DNA of 64,000 nucleotides from Cunninghamella blakesleeana. Taxonomy: Eukaryota > Mucoromycota > Mucoromycetes > Mucorales > Cunninghamellaceae. Position numbers and translations under genes: made by a program. The notes beneath the pieces were generated by a model. The model worked only from the letters and a program-made list of their open reading frames with translations. It searched no databases and was not told the DNA's origin. Numbering within the stretch: the stretch's first letter is position 1; each line of letters begins with the position of its first letter. Below are positions 1 to 12,325 of this stretch, in pieces. The DNA is taken from assembly GCA_017871115.1 (NCBI GenBank), contig JAFCIZ010000005.1:124001-188000 (forward strand). The letters run 5' to 3'.

Positions 1-436
1 GAACCTATCACCTAGCTAGTAGCATCTTGAATAGAAACTAAAAAAAATAGGCGTCATTACCCGTAAAAAGTCTTCATTTTTTTTTCTAAATGAGCCATAG
101 GTTTTATACCGAACGCCATTTTTTTATGGCAAGTATATATTTATTATCTATATATATATTTCTGTGTGTAGATTATAGTGTAATAATATAATTTATATGT
201 ATAGAATTATTTTTATTTTTGGATTTGTAAATCTGATTTACTTGGCCTCATATTATTATTGTATTACTACTGGCGGTGTTTTTTTTTTAAATCAACTTTT
301 TTTGGGCTATAATGCTAGTGATGATTGTTTGTTACTTCTGGTGATCATTTCCTTTATGGTAAATATTATTTATTTTTATTTTTTTCGTGATTTTACATAT
401 ATATGTGTTTGAAGCAATATAAATAGGTTTTTCAGC

Positions 437-468
<32 letters not shown>

Positions 469-1600
469 GATACTAATGTTCTTGATACCTTCGTTATGGG
501 TCTATACACTATCTGAATTTAAAATAGAATTTACTGCATGATCAAGGAATTTTACAAGTTATTCTCGAGTTCAACACAACAGGAGTCATGTATAAATATT
601 AATGGGTTCATTTTTTATTTAGTGCTATTGTTATTAAATATAATTATTATCTTGGTATAGTCAGGTGAAGTCATTGTGTTTGCAGCTGTACAATTGTTAA
701 CTATACTCGAAAGTAGCTGGACTCGATCGAGCTGACCCTTATGAATACCTTTATGCCTAATTCACAAAGTTATCTGGGGGTAATCAAAGGGGAAATAAAA
801 AAAAATTGCATGGTAATGCGATAGTTATTTACTATTCGTGGTAATGGTCCTTTCTTATGCAAATTAACTGGCTTTTTTATTATTCAAAGCGACACTCTTC
901 TATTATTTAAAGTAACATAATTTTTTATTCAATATGATTGGTATACCCTATTCAAAATGCTTATTATTGTATTATTTATTGTGATAGCAAGTTATTTTAT
1001 TCAAAATGGTTAGTTAATAATATGCAAGATTGTACTGTTTTATTTATCTAATAAAAATCATTATAATATTTATTTACTTGTGTTTTTTTAGCTTTCTTAT
1101 ACATAAACACACAAGTAAAACCTGTTATTAAATAATATACGATAGAAAAAAGATTATAGATAATGTGCCAATTTTCTATTTTAGATTCTAAAAAAATCTG
1201 TGGTGTGCGCGTAGTAAAACTTCATTTATAAACAAATCAAATAAAAATTATACGCATAAAATATACTCTATAATATTCAAATAAAATAAATAAACTATAT
1301 ATATATATATAGATATACATGGATATATACAAAAATAATAAATTCTTTAAGTTTATTATTCATTGATCTCCACTATTGGGAATAGCGATTAATACTCAGT
1401 AACCAACCACTTGTCTTATCATTACTAATAATTTCAAAAAAAAATCAGATCTGAGCTTCATTTTGATTTAAAATGGCATCATTTTTAAAGTTTAAATTTT
1501 TTTTTTAGTTTATTTTAATTTCTCTTTTTTTTTCTTTTCCCTTTTCAATTTTTTTTAAAAAAAAGGATAAATACATATAAATATATAATAATAATAAACA
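1..1600. other. AT-rich region without supported gene
   Basis: No coding exon with family similarity or sustained codon structure is visible on either strand. A short open frame at 197-412 is Phe/Tyr/Ile-rich, as expected for AT-rich noncoding DNA. There is a poly-T tract near 441-468. A slightly more GC-rich stretch at about 660-800 has no recognisable content. The final 100 bases are the promoter and 5' leader of the carrier gene. Confidence 0.5.
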
Positions 1601-2562
1601 ATGAGTGAAGCTTTTAATGAAATCACAACTCTTCCACCTCACCCTCCACAAAAAAATGTGTCCGCTGTAGCTGATTTTGTTTCTGGAAAGTAAGTTTTGA
1701 TTCCTCTTAAAAAAGGAAAAAGTAAAAAGAGCTATATGTTTCTATGTATTCATATACGTCTCTATCTATAATATATAATAGTTTTGGAGGTATGGCAAAT
1801 GTTATAGTAGGACAACCTTTAGACACTATTAAAGTTAGATTACAATTAGATCATGGTAGATTTAATGGTGCTTGGGATTGTGCAGTACAAACTGTTAAAA
1901 ACGAAGGTATTTTAGCTTTATATAAAGGGATGGCTAGTCCTTTAGTAGGGATTGGTGCGGTAAATGCTTTATTATTTGCTGCTAATTCACAATTTAGAAA
2001 ATTACAGCAAGAACATCCTGGTCAGGTTTTATCTTTGGGTCAAATTGGTTTAGCTGGAGCTGGAGCTGGTAAAGAAATAAAAAGAAGATCAGCAATTACA
2101 TCAATTTTTTTTTTTAAAAAAAAAGAAAAGGATATTAATGAGAATACGTTTCTTATTATTTTTATTTAATTTTTTACCATTGTCTTTTTAGGTATTGTAA
2201 ATAGTATTTTAGCATCCCCAGTAGAATTATTGAAAATCAAAATGCAAGCACAATATGGAAATAAAGGAAGTGGGAGTGGTCAACGTTATTTTACAGGACC
2301 TATTGATTGTGCTAAATATTTAATCGAAAGAGATGGATGGCGTAATGGGTTAGGTAGAGGCATGTATGCTACCATTATACGTGAAATCCCGGCTTATTTT
2401 GGTTTTTATGTTGGTTTTGAAATGGTAAAACGTCAAATTACCAAAGATCAAACTGAAGACGCTTCCGTTGTACAATTAATGGTCTCGGGTGCTGCTGGTG
2501 GTGTTGGTAAACAAATGTATAAAAAAGAATAAGTTTGATAGATTTATACTGATATACATATC

Positions 2563-2594
<32 letters not shown>

Positions 2595-2640
2595 TAGGTT
2601 ATTGGATATTTAGTTATCCTTTCGATGTAGTCAAATCAGT

Positions 2641-2685
<45 letters not shown>

Positions 2686-3081
2686 AATAACTATTACTAT
2701 ATACTTTTTTTAGCAAAAAAAAAAGGGTGCGTTTATATATATTAAGCTTATATCGATGGTTGATTTTTATTGAATTAGGTACAAAATCAAGTCGAAAATC
2801 CCAAAGGTTTTTATATTACTTCTGTTATGAAACAAATATATGCTAGAGATGGTATTCATGGTTTATTTAGAGGATTTGCTCCAACTGTTCTTAGAAGGTA
2901 TGTATATATACAGGAGTAATAATTAAAAAAGGATATTACTGGTTATTTTTTTTTAAAAAAAAATAACCACCACTCACTCATTTATTTCATGTATTATTTA
3001 CCTATTTAAAATAGTTTACCTGCTGCTGGTGCTACCTTTACGGCCTATGAATTATCAATGAGAATGTTTGAAAAGCTTTAG
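1601..3081 (+). CDS. Mitochondrial carrier (SLC25), carnitine/ornithine-carrier-like
   Basis: Six exons: 1601-1689, 1782-2068, 2192-2506, 2598-2641, 2779-2897 and 3015-3081. Phases agree and give 306 aa, the usual size for SLC25 carriers. The three carrier signatures PLDTIK, PVELLK and PFDVVK open three tandem repeats of about 100 residues, each a pair of membrane helices. Carriers of this family exchange metabolites across the inner mitochondrial membrane. The first repeat (VGQPLDTIKVRLQ, then YKGM.SPL) most resembles the carnitine/acylcarnitine, ornithine and Ymc1 branch, but the substrate cannot be fixed by eye. The ATG at 1601 follows an A-rich leader and begins a short Pro-rich N-terminus. 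Introns are 44-137 nt. Intron 5 contains a perfect 28-bp palindrome. The gene is convergent with the Zn2Cys6 gene. Confidence 0.9.
2941..2968. repeat. Perfect 28-bp palindrome (GGTTA-T9-A9-TAACC)
   Basis: Five bases, nine T, nine A and the complementary five bases form an exact palindrome within intron 5 of the mitochondrial carrier gene. It is the longest clear case of the T-run/A-run motif that recurs across the window. Confidence 0.9.
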
Positions 3082-3869
3082 AAGAATCTTATATATATTT
3101 AATTAGAATTTTACTTTTTTTTAAACGCCTACCAATAAAAAAAAATAATATTGAGGGGGAAAATAATCATAACAATAATATTAATGACTATGAAACAAAA
3201 TGGGTAACATCATCATTGTCATTCACAAAGGTATTTTTTTATGAAGGCGCTTTAAACATTTGACATGAAATTTATGCAGACATATTATAAACACAGATAT
3301 ATATATTATTATTATTTTTTTGGTTGTTTATTTATAAAGGAAGGATTATTTTTTTTTGTTTTTGTTTGTAAAGTTATTAAAAGAAAAATATATAAAAAAA
3401 GGAAGAAACACAATAAAGATGTAAAATAAAATATAAAAAAAAAAACTCTATAAAAATAAAAAGATGGATTAAAAATAAAAAGAAACAATTTACAATAAAT
3501 AAAAAGTGTGTGTGTATGTGTGTGTGTGTGTGAAGTGTGTATCGTTTAAAAAATACAAAATGGTTTGTGTATGTTTTAGGTTGTGTTTGTGATCATTTGA
3601 TTAAAAAAAAATATATAGTGGAGGAGGTAAAAAGTGGTGTGACAGTATTAGAAAAAATAAATAAATTCTATATCATTCAACTATACTATCCACCAAAAGA
3701 AAGAGTTAAGAGGGGGGAAGGGTAAGGAAATAAAAAAAAAAAGTGAATATATATATAACCAAATATATAATATATGTACGATAAAAAGAAAAATAAATAA
3801 ATAAAGGTGAGTAAAAAGAATTATATAGTGAAACAATAAAAACAAATAAACGGAAGGAGGAAAAAAAAA
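3082..3869. other. Convergent intergenic spacer with GT repeat
   Basis: Lies between the 3' ends of the carrier (+) and Zn2Cys6 (-) genes. It holds an impure GT microsatellite at about 3507-3540 and A-rich tracts that suit 3' UTRs and poly(A) sites. No exon is supported. The 62-codon frame at 3537-3725 starts inside the GT repeat and shows no family features. Confidence 0.6.
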
Positions 3870-5157
3870 TTATTGAGTAGGTTCTTCTTTATGTAAAGCA
3901 GCGGCGGCGGCAGATAATTGATTCAAACCACCATCTGTTGATTCAGAAGGAGATGAAGAAGTACCTGTAGAAGTGGAAGCACTTGGTACAGGAGTCATGG
4001 CTTGAGATTTAGGTTCAGGACTACGTTGGGGAGTATTCACATTAGAATTTGTTTGTTGTTGGTGTTGTGGTTGATAATACAATGGTTGATTGGGTTGATC
4101 ATTTCGTGCAGGTTGAGGAGAAGGATGGTTATTTTGTTGTTGGGGGGTAGAAGGGTGGGATGGATGTTGAACCATATTACCATAATGTTGAGGTAAATGT
4201 TGATAATTAGCATGTTGTGGAGGAGCTTGTTGTTGTTGTGGTTGGTTATTATTATTGTTATTATTATTATTAGTACCATTATTATTATTATCTCCTTGTT
4301 GTTGTTGTTGTTGCTGTTGCTGTTGTTGTTGAACTAATACTGGATAAGCCATAGGTTGATACACAGGGTTCATCACATTATATTGAGGCATCATTTGATC
4401 TTTGTAGTAATGATTGTAGGCATCATAATGACCATACTGAGTGAGATTACCTGGGAAGCCATAAGGAGGTATAGGTGGTGCTCTCATAGCATTAGCATAT
4501 TGTCCAGCTTGATCTTCCGGTAAAGATGTAGTGGTTTTACGTTGAGCAGGTTTTTCTCCATCTATTTTAAGTATCAAAACACATTTTTTATTAATAAGAA
4601 TATGAACGAAAAAAAAAAAAAGGTTTTTTTTATTATTAGTTTCACATTTTTTTTTAGCCACTTTTATTATTTTATTATTATTTCCAACTTACCAGTTTTT
4701 TGTCTTCTTTTATAAGGACCACGTTTAATACCTTTCTTACGTTCTTTTCTAACAGAATTAACACAAGTATCGGCAATACCATACTTGATACAACGGGGAC
4801 AAGGGCGAGCATCATCACACTTTTTACAAGCTTTTTGACAATTAGCTATAATATAAATGGACATTAATAATTTTTTTAGTAATCATAAATCTTAATTAAG
4901 AACATGTATTATTTTAAGAAGAAAATAAAAATAAATAGTAATAATAATAATAATATCGGGTACTTACTACAAGCATTTTTAACTTGTTTTCTTTTAGCAG
5001 GTTGACCATTAGCATCGTGATGCTGTAAAGGTGGTAAACCATTTGGGTGTGTTATCATGGGTGGTGCATTAGTCATAACCGATCCAGCAGGAGCAGGAGC
5101 ACTAGCATATGGTGCTGAGGATTGATACCCTTGTTGATAATATGGCATAGATTGCAT
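3870..5157 (-). CDS. Zn2Cys6 zinc-cluster transcription factor
   Basis: Three minus-strand exons: 5157-4968, 4845-4693 and 4561-3870. Total 1035 nt, 344 aa. Splicing rebuilds a complete zinc binuclear cluster at about residues 63-91: C-x2-C-x6-C-x5-C-x2-C-x8-C, with an extra Cys in the first loop. It is followed by a very basic linker (RKERKKGIKRGPYKRR) typical of DNA contact or nuclear import. Intron 1 splits the second cluster codon group (NAC|TNC), so neither half is recognisable alone. The rest is Gln/Asn/Pro-rich with poly-Q and poly-N runs and a Ser/Thr-rich tail, plausible as an activation region. No fungal_trans middle domain is seen and the protein is short for this class. It is probably a nuclear DNA-binding regulator; targets are unknown. 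The start at 5157 is the first ATG of the open exon. Confidence 0.88.
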
Positions 5158-7140
5158 TGTGTATATATATTATTATTATATTATTATTTAAAATCTATTA
5201 TATAGAAAAAAAAAAAAAAAAAGAAAGAGAAAAGAAAAAAACGTCAGTATAAAAAAAATATTCTATAAAAAAAAAATATTTCGACAAAAAAAATTATTGG
5301 GGCGGGGTTAAATAATCATAATAAAAAAAAATAAAATAGTATATATATTGATAAGACTTTCTTTTTTTTTTTTTTCTTTCAATAGTAAATAATAGTAAAA
5401 ATGAAGAATAGTATATAAATATTCAATACCCTTTTTAAACTTTTTTTTTGTCCTATTTCCATATATAAAATTAAAAAAAAAAAAGTAGGGTTTATATAAA
5501 AAAGGGTAAAGGCGGTGATATTAACTGACTTTCAGAAGAGTGTGGAAAAAAAAATAATAATAAACAAACACAGATACAAAAAAAATATCATAATAAAAAA
5601 ATGACAGGAAGAATATAAAAACCCAACTTTCGCATATTAAAATATTTTTAAAAGTGGATAATAAAAAGAAAAAAATAAAGTAATCATTGTATTTTGTCGA
5701 AAAAAAGTATTATCGTCGTAACAAAAAATTATATAAATAAAAAAAAAAGTATATTACTTACTTTTTTTTCGCTTTCTACCGAGGAAAATAAAAGAAAAAA
5801 AATATATATAAGAAAAAGAAGAGACAGTCAAAAAGAAATTTATTTTTTTTTTATATTATTAGTATTTTGCTCTCTCTTTCACTCGCGGAGTTCAATAATC
5901 GAAACAAAAAAATTTTTTTTTATATATGGTTAAATAAAAAAAGACCAATGAAAACACTTGAAAAAAAACTTTTTTCCAACTTCTATTTCTTATTTAATTT
6001 CATGGGTCATTTATAGTAATTGATTATAATTGTAAAAATATACTAAAGTGATTAAAAAAAAAAACCGAAAAAAGTAATGAAAAGAAGAAAAAGTAAAGAG
6101 GAAAAAAGGTTATATGAAAATCGTCTTTATTTTAAAATCACATCTTTAAAAAAGAAGTCCAGTAGATCTAAACTGAGCTTCTATAACTTGTCATATAAAT
6201 TACAAAAGGAGTTTATATATATTTGTTCAAATATATGATAAAAGTAGGGTTTAATAACCGAAATAAAGAATTGAATATGATTGGTGCTGAGTAACATTAT
6301 TATTTTTTACTTTTGTTATAGGAAAGCATGTAAAATTGCCATGTTTGAAGAGTAAGATTTATAATAAATTATAAAATAATAATACAACAATTATATATAT
6401 ATAAATAAATGGCTATAAATATATAATTATTATATATATTATTATTTTGATAAAAGTGATTAATAGATAAATAAACTCAGATCACGTGGGGCGGTAGTCT
6501 CATTAAACCATTTATACAATGTATAAAAATAAGTAATAGTAAAAAAAATATTTAATGCAAAAAAAAAAGCTGCAAATAAAATAAAACCGAGGCTTCTCTC
6601 CCCTTATATTTTAAAAAAAAATGTTGAAAATTATTCATCGGCGAATCAATTAGTTAATCTAATATTAGGTACCAAAAGTATAATAAAGTGGGTTATCTAA
6701 AAAAAAAAACTTTAATGATTTTTTGATTTAAGGGTTTAAGTATGTTTAGTGAATATAAATGTATAGACAACGGCCTTTATTTTTTTTTAAAAAGCAGCAG
6801 CTTTGTTTATTTTTTATATTTATTTTCTCATCCTCCCCTTATTTTTTTTTCTTCTTCTTTCTCTCTTTTTTTTTCTTTTTTTTTCTTTTTCTTTCTCTCC
6901 CTCTCTCTCCTTATTTATTTTATGGTTATTTACTATATAAATTTATTTTTTGTTAGTTAAACTATATTATAAAAAGTTAATTGCTTATACTATTCTTTTT
7001 TTATTCTTTTTATTGTGATAATAATCTACTCTTTTATTAAAATATTAGATAACTTTATACATTTTTATACCTATTTTACCCATTATTTTGGTTGACGCGT
7101 CCCCTTTTATTTTTATTATTCCTATATTTATACTTTCTTC
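5158..7140. other. Divergent intergenic region, about 2 kb
   Basis: Separates the divergently transcribed Zn2Cys6 (-) and RRM/MLLE (+) genes and should hold both promoters. It is rich in poly-A/poly-T tracts, with a long C/T tract at about 6836-6915. Frames of 60-80 codons here are Lys/Phe/Ser homopolymer artefacts. No conserved gene is seen. Confidence 0.6.
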
Positions 7141-7353
7141 ATGACTGATTTATATGTTACCAAAGCTATTGTTAAATTACCACCAAAAGGTAGACAAAGT
7201 ATACTCTTAAATAATAATACCATTCAACCTAAAAACAAATATCAAGACCATCTTGTATCAGAACGTCTTTATGTGGAAGTACCTTCTCTTATCAATGAAA
7301 ACGATATTATCATGTTATTACAAACTTGTCATCCTCAAAAGTAATTATTATAT

Positions 7354-7393
<40 letters not shown>

Positions 7394-10300
7394 TAATAAT
7401 AGTGATTCACTTGTTCACTAAACTCATTCTCTTTTTTTTTTTTTCTTGAATACTTATTCTCAATCTATCTAGTATCGACTTGACTCCTAATTCATCTTCT
7501 AGTTTATCTACAGGTTTTATCACATTTCCAAATAAGGATTCAGGTAAGGTTTATTTTAAATTCATATAAATAAATAAATAAGGATATAGAGAATTACTTA
7601 CCCTAAACCTTCTCTATTTTTATCTTTATCTCATTTTTAGCTGATTGTGCATTAACATTATTCCATGGTGCTACTTTTAAAAATAAAAACGATTTACCTA
7701 TTCATTTACATATCCAACCTAAAAAGGATGGCCAGGATCCTGAACCAGAGGCTGATATTTTACAAGTATGTGATTTGCCTTCATCTACCACTAATCAATC
7801 GTTATATGAACTCTTTCGTCCTTTTGGTCCTTTGGCTTTATGTAAAATCATTATGGAGTATGGTACTAAATTTAATGGTACAGCTATGATTCAATATTAT
7901 CATGTTAAAGATTCTGATCAAGCAATATCTTCTATGGTAAAAAATAAAAATAAAAAAATAAAATAGGAGAGCCAGATCATATTTAGTAGAGAATAAATGA
8001 GGTGAAAAAACAAAAAGAAAAAAATAGTGATGATAGGATAAATAATAATATTATATCTCTATATCTGTCTACCAACCTATCAATAATAGAATAATACAAT
8101 GGTACAAGGAAATACAATGTAAGTTGATAAAATAAATAAATAGTTATATCATAGGAAGGGATATAAAAGAATAAGTTACATAATTGATCTTGTATTTATT
8201 ATTACTTTATTTGCCTACATTTATATAATAGTGGTGTTTTCCCCTTCGTATCAAGTAAACAAAATGGTAATAGCATAGATACTGAACCAGTCATGAAAGT
8301 AACTAATTCAACTACTACAACCACTACAGCAATCAATTCCCCATCATTAACAAAAGGAGAAAATACAATAGATTATACCAACTTGTACATAAAGAATTTA
8401 GATTTAAATGTAAAAAGCTCAGATTTATTTAATCATTTTAGAAAATATGGTCGTATTATTTCAGCAAGAGTCATGAAAAATACAGATACAAAACAATCAA
8501 AAGGTTTTGGTTTTGTTAGTTTTTCTACCCCAGATGAAGCTTTAGCTGCCTTAAAAGAAATGGATGGCCAATATATTTTATCAAAGCCCGTTCAAGTGGC
8601 TTTTCATGAACCTAAAAAATCAAGAAATGATCCTACACCTTCGAAATCCACTCATGATACTCCTATACTTTCTTCATCTAATGGCTCTCCTCTACTTGTT
8701 AAGCAACAGCAACAGCAAGCTTCAAGTCCATTAATAAATCAATATAATCATACTCCAAAATTAAATACTTCTAACAGTACTTCTATACCATTATCAAATA
8801 AATCTACTGCATCTATTTCATTCTCCCCTCCTTTACCACAACAATCTTTTTATCAACAGAGACAACAACATAACAATAATCATAATAACCAACAACATTA
8901 CAATAATAATAACACTAATACCAATCATAATAACAACAATAATAATAATATCAATTATCATCATCATCAACAATATAATAATAACAATACTAATACTAAT
9001 AGTAATAATATACCATCTACTCACCAGCAAGATATCTTTAATTCAAAGCCATATCAAAAAAAGCAACCTAATCTAAGTAGAAATAAATCAAACCAATCAT
9101 TATCTGATAATATTATCTTACAAAATGGTTTTACCGTGGAAAAAAATACAAGAGGTTATATGGATTATCATCAACAAATAAAGGTAAATAAAAAAAAAAA
9201 AAAAAAAACTCATATACAAAAAGAGAAATATACATTAGAAGAATGAGAAAAAAAAATCATCTTTAGGTTTCTCATATTTCTTCTTTTTTTCCTTTTTTCC
9301 TTTTTATTACTTATCATAATAGACAAATAATCGTCAAATACCAACAGACAATCATTCTCATCACAGTTATGGTATTTCTTCACCACCATTACCTTCCTCT
9401 TTATCCTCAACATATAATCACCGATCCAATAACAGTAATAGCCATAATAATAATAGTAGCAGTAGCAGTAATCATTTCCCACCTTCCTTATCCACTTTAG
9501 CATCAGGAGCATCTATTCAACAAGCCCCTTATTCTTCTTTAAACAACGTTAGTAACAATAATAATAACAATATTACAAATCATCAATCAAAGCCTACTTT
9601 AAGAAGACGTGGATCAATCGAATCAATATGTAGTGTTGTCACTGAATCTAGTAGTCATGCTCAACGCCAAAAGATGATGAAAGCAGTTCAAGACCATGGA
9701 GGCCATGTACGCCAAGATCAAATCAATGATATTGTAGACATGTTGTTAACTCTAAAAAAGAAAGAACGGTCTCTATGTCTTTTTAACCCTGATTTCTTAA
9801 AATCTAAAATTGAACAAGCTCTGGATGCTTTAGCTTTAACAATGGATGATGATGATGATGATGAAGAGAATGAAGGAGAGGATGAAACTCGAGAAGTTCA
9901 AATGAATACAACAATAACTGATTTTAGAAAAAACATCAATCATCATCATATCCAACAACAGCAAAGAGTACTAAATACTTCTTCACCTATCACATCACCT
10001 AATTTACAAAATCATTATCAACCTCCCCCTGCATCTTCTATTACTTCTTATCAAGCAAATAATAATACAAATGGAACAACAACATCTTCAACTACCGCAC
10101 TTTCTACTACAACAACATTAACAAACAATAATCGCCATCATATTATAGGAGGGGAAAATGAAATTAACGGTACTAAAAGAAAATCACATGCTATACCTAT
10201 TGTTGCTCCAACTTCTACTACTGCTACTACTCTTAAATCGAATACTACAACAAAAAATGATATCGATGAATTTTTAGCTACTTTTGAAGGGTTATCTACT

Positions 10301-10611
10301 CTTGAAAAGAAACAAAAATTAGGCGATAAACTATTCCCATTAGTTAAGGTAAGTTAAATTTATATATATGGCTGTTATGTTAAAAACAAATAAATAAATA
10401 CAATAAAAAATTCAATTTTTTTTTCTTTCCTTCTGACCATTCGTTATATATATATATTATGTATTTATATCTTTAGGCAACTGGAATTAAACATGCTCCA
10501 AAAGTAACAATTCGTCTTTTAGACAATATTGTTTTAGAGGAATTAGCTCATCTTATGCACGATCAAAACAAATTACAATCAAAAATTGATTATGTTATGA
10601 ATTTATCCTAA
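7141..10611 (+). CDS. Rrm4-like RNA-binding protein, three RRMs and two MLLE domains
   Basis: Seven exons: 7141-7340, 7473-7543, 7641-7936, 8090-8118, 8232-9183, 9323-10348 and 10477-10611. Total 2709 nt, 902 aa. RRM1 (about 41-120) and RRM2 (about 131-208, ending GNTIGVFPFV) are divergent. RRM3 (about 249-325) is canonical, with RNP2 LYIKNL and RNP1 KGFGFVSF. A long Gln/Asn/His/Ser linker follows. Then comes an MLLE-type helical domain at about 630-688 (VDMLLTLKKKERSLCLFN), an acidic run, and a C-terminal MLLE at about 830-902 (LGDKLFPLVK ... ELAHLM). Three N-terminal RRMs with C-terminal MLLE repeats is the architecture of Ustilago maydis Rrm4, which carries mRNA on moving endosomes; canonical PABP has four RRMs. 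The 29-nt exon 4 completes the RRM2 fold. Function by orthology is inference; the domain calls are strong. Confidence 0.85.
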
Positions 10612-11339
10612 GTTTTTATATGATTAAAAAAAGAAAAAAAAGAAAAAGAAATATATATATGAAAAGAAAAGAAAAGATGAACAAAAAAAATAGGAAATAG
10701 GAAATAAGTACGAAAATATATCATTAAAAAAAAAATATGTCTTTTATTATTTATTTATTTATTTGTTGCGTATTGTGTTTATTTTTATTTATTTTATATT
10801 TTTACATATATACCTTTAAACAATAATAAAGAATATCCCTTTTATTATTTTTCTTTGTGTATTTGAATGAAATGTTTTTATATGAAGTAATAATAAATCA
10901 AAAAAGGAAAATACACAGTTTAAAAGCAAAAATTCTTAATTTCTGTAGTTCAATACTCCCCAAGCAGAATTCTTTAAAAAATTAATTCTCAACATATATT
11001 TTTTTATTCAAAAAGATGTACTTGATAAAAACAAAAGGAAACAATTTTTTTTGTAAGCTAAAGGCATAGATTGATTAATTTAAATTTAAAAAAAATGCAT
11101 ATATAAATTTGATTCATAAAAACAATAAGCATTGGTATATACTTGGAGGGGAATAGGTCAAGTAGACTATAGTGCATGAATATATACAATTAAAAAAAAA
11201 AAATTATTAATAAGGATTTTCATCTCTATTATTACATAGTGTTTCATTATTTAAAAAAATAAAAAAAAAAATAGTTTATACGTACCTTAAACATAAAGTA
11301 TCACAATAGGCATTGTTATTTTAAAGTAATTTTTTTAAT
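10612..11339. other. Convergent intergenic spacer
   Basis: Lies between the 3' ends of the Rrm4-like gene (+) and A1 (-). It is A/T-rich, with poly-A and TTTA runs and AATAAA-like signals (for example near 10823 and 10890). No exon is recognised. Confidence 0.6.
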
Positions 11340-12325
11340 CTATTTTTTATTTTTTATTTTCATTTTAAAATTTTGAATCCACTTTCTCTTTTTTCCTTTT
11401 TTACTTTCTTCCTTTTCTTGAGATGAATTCAAATCACAGCCCATATTATTCGCTCTTTCTGATAAGCTATGTTGCAATTGTTGATAGTATGCATCATTTT
11501 TCTGTGATTGAATTTTTTCAAGATCTCCAAATCTTTCTTCTTCTTGAACAGAAGATATTCCAGATATGTTTGATGAATGTTGGTGAGGTTTATTATAAAA
11601 AGTTGTAGAACGTGATAATGTCGATGATGGTTCGATGCTTTTTTCTTTATATTGATTATCCATTGAATCAAATATGTTATAAGGAGAGTAATAGTAATAA
11701 TGATAATAATGGTGATGTTGATTTACATAACTTCCTTGATTATTATTTATTTGATCTTGATAAAAGGGCGATGATGATGGATCATAATTATTTTCCATTG
11801 ATGTTGCATAAAGTTGGTGAAGTTTATTTGCACTATGATAATATCGGAGTTGGTGACAATGAAAAGGATAGTTTGTTGATCTATTGTTTCCATAATTAGC
11901 ATTATCAAAAGTGTAAGAATGATTCTGACGAGTAGAATTATATAACGATGTTCTAAATTATATTATATTAAATTACTATTAAAATGATGTTTATACAAAT
12001 ATATATATTATTTTGATAATCCTTTTTATTCTATTTTATTACTATTTACCTAATATTTGAATGGAGCTTTGTTGCCAAATGATCTTGTAGATTACAATTA
12101 GAGCATAGATAAACACCTTAAAAAGAACAATAGCAATTATATGTAATAATAAAATTAATAAAATAGATTTATTAGAAAGTAAATTTTGAGTATGTATTAG
12201 ATTATATTACTGTCATTTTTATAAGGTTTCAAACCAAATTATTATTCCAAATGGATGATATATAGGTTTTACTAAAAGCAATTCTTTTTACCATTTAGTG
12301 CAAGTCGAGGAATAGGTTTGGGCAT
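11340..12325 (-). CDS. A1: small CxxC protein with conserved basic C-terminus
   Basis: Unrecognised family. Exons 12325-12292, 12116-12050 and 11952-11340 total 714 nt, 237 aa. Exon 1 (MPKPIPRLALN) is 34 nt. Exon 2 encodes a CxxC pair (LCSNC). Exon 3 is His/Tyr/Asn/Ser-rich, then has a block shared almost word for word with A2 (20322-21552): SPYN-FDS-D-QYK, FGDLEK-QSQKNDAYYQQL, a Met-Gly-Cys-Asp motif and a Lys-rich tail (KKGKKRKW) resembling a nuclear localisation signal. No signal peptide or membrane segment is seen. The CxxC may be half of a zinc site. The gene lies immediately downstream of the B1 remnant, as A2 does of B2, so the B-A pair was copied together. Function unknown. Confidence 0.75.

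Noticed and set aside
197..412. 71-codon hydrophobic frame
   Set aside because: Phe/Tyr/Ile composition as expected from AT-rich noncoding DNA; no homologous features.
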